Notes under the pieces: generated by a model
Seen by the model: the letters and a program-made list of their open reading frames with translations, nothing else
Database searches by the model: none
What the model was told of the DNA's origin: nothing
Origin: Firmicutes bacterium UBA3941
Lineage (GTDB): Bacteria > Bacillota > Clostridia > Caldicoprobacterales > UBA3941
Direction of reading: 5' to 3'
Assembly: GCA_002385665.1 (NCBI GenBank)
Contig: DGDX01000083.1
Coordinates: 6,693-12,518, forward strand
DNA: 5,826 nt
Translations under genes and position numbers: made by a program
Shown here: one piece after another, positions 5,753-5,826 of the stretch
How positions within the stretch are numbered: the first letter of the stretch is position 1
Layout of the letters: every line of letters begins with the position of its first letter

Positions 5753-5826
5753 ATCCATTGCCTGCAAGCCTAAAACATTTTTCGCTATAACACGTCATTT
5801 TTAAAGTAGTATAACAGTATGTGATC

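Noticed and set aside
75..5798. Similar strings near both window ends (AACAT..TTTC and CACGTCAT at 75-95 and 5774-5798)
   Set aside because: The shared blocks are short and differently spaced, in AT-rich DNA; there are no flanking duplications or mobile genes to support a repeat pair.
5753..5826. Terminator or promoter after the CBS/ACT gene
   Set aside because: No GC-rich hairpin with a T-run is visible. TATAAC at 5786 and 5810 have no matching -35 box, so the end of the transcript is not seen in this window.

Overview
The window is one gene cluster on the + strand encoding a complete branched-chain/hydrophobic amino-acid (HAAT, LIV-I type) ABC importer, followed by a small CBS-CBS-ACT protein. 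In order: a substrate-binding lipoprotein (livK/livJ-like, 393-1550), two membrane permeases (livH 1776-2660, livM 2664-3620), two ATPases (livG 3624-4409, livF 4402-5106) and an AcuB-like CBS/ACT protein (5111-5752). All six genes look intact. I see no mobile elements, CRISPR arrays or RNA genes.

The host is most likely a Gram-positive, clostridia-like Firmicute. The binding protein carries a lipoprotein signal with an acceptable lipobox rather than a periplasmic signal peptide. Shine-Dalgarno sites are strong and G-rich (AGGAGG, GGGAGG), livH starts with TTG, and the spacers are AT-rich while the genes are of moderate GC. CBS/ACT genes beside liv operons are familiar in anaerobic Firmicutes and in Desulfo-type bacteria. 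I cannot name a genus.

Layout: positions 1-392 are AT-rich and hold a good sigma-A-type promoter (TTGAAT-17-TATAAT, 295-323), two imperfect inverted repeats, a 5' UTR with a perfect 10-bp palindrome and a small stem, and an unrecognised frame open from the window edge to 302. After livK, a 225-bp spacer carries a strong GC-rich hairpin (1594-1621) and then candidate promoters for livHMGF. From livH onward the genes are tightly packed (3-nt gaps, an 8-nt overlap, a 4-nt gap), so livHMGF and the CBS/ACT gene form one transcription unit. The binding-protein gene is set apart by its terminator and is probably expressed at a higher level.

Working together: LivK captures the ligand outside the cell, LivH and LivM form the translocation path, and LivG and LivF power it. 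The CBS/ACT protein has an amino-acid-binding fold plus two apparently intact adenine-nucleotide sites, so it is a candidate intracellular sensor of amino-acid or energy state. Its target, whether transporter or something else, is not shown by the sequence.

This is mostly an ordinary, well-conserved operon. The points most worth a second look are the CBS/ACT gene as a possible transporter gate, a 20-bp element shared by both promoter regions, and a Gly-to-Cys change in a highly conserved LivH motif.
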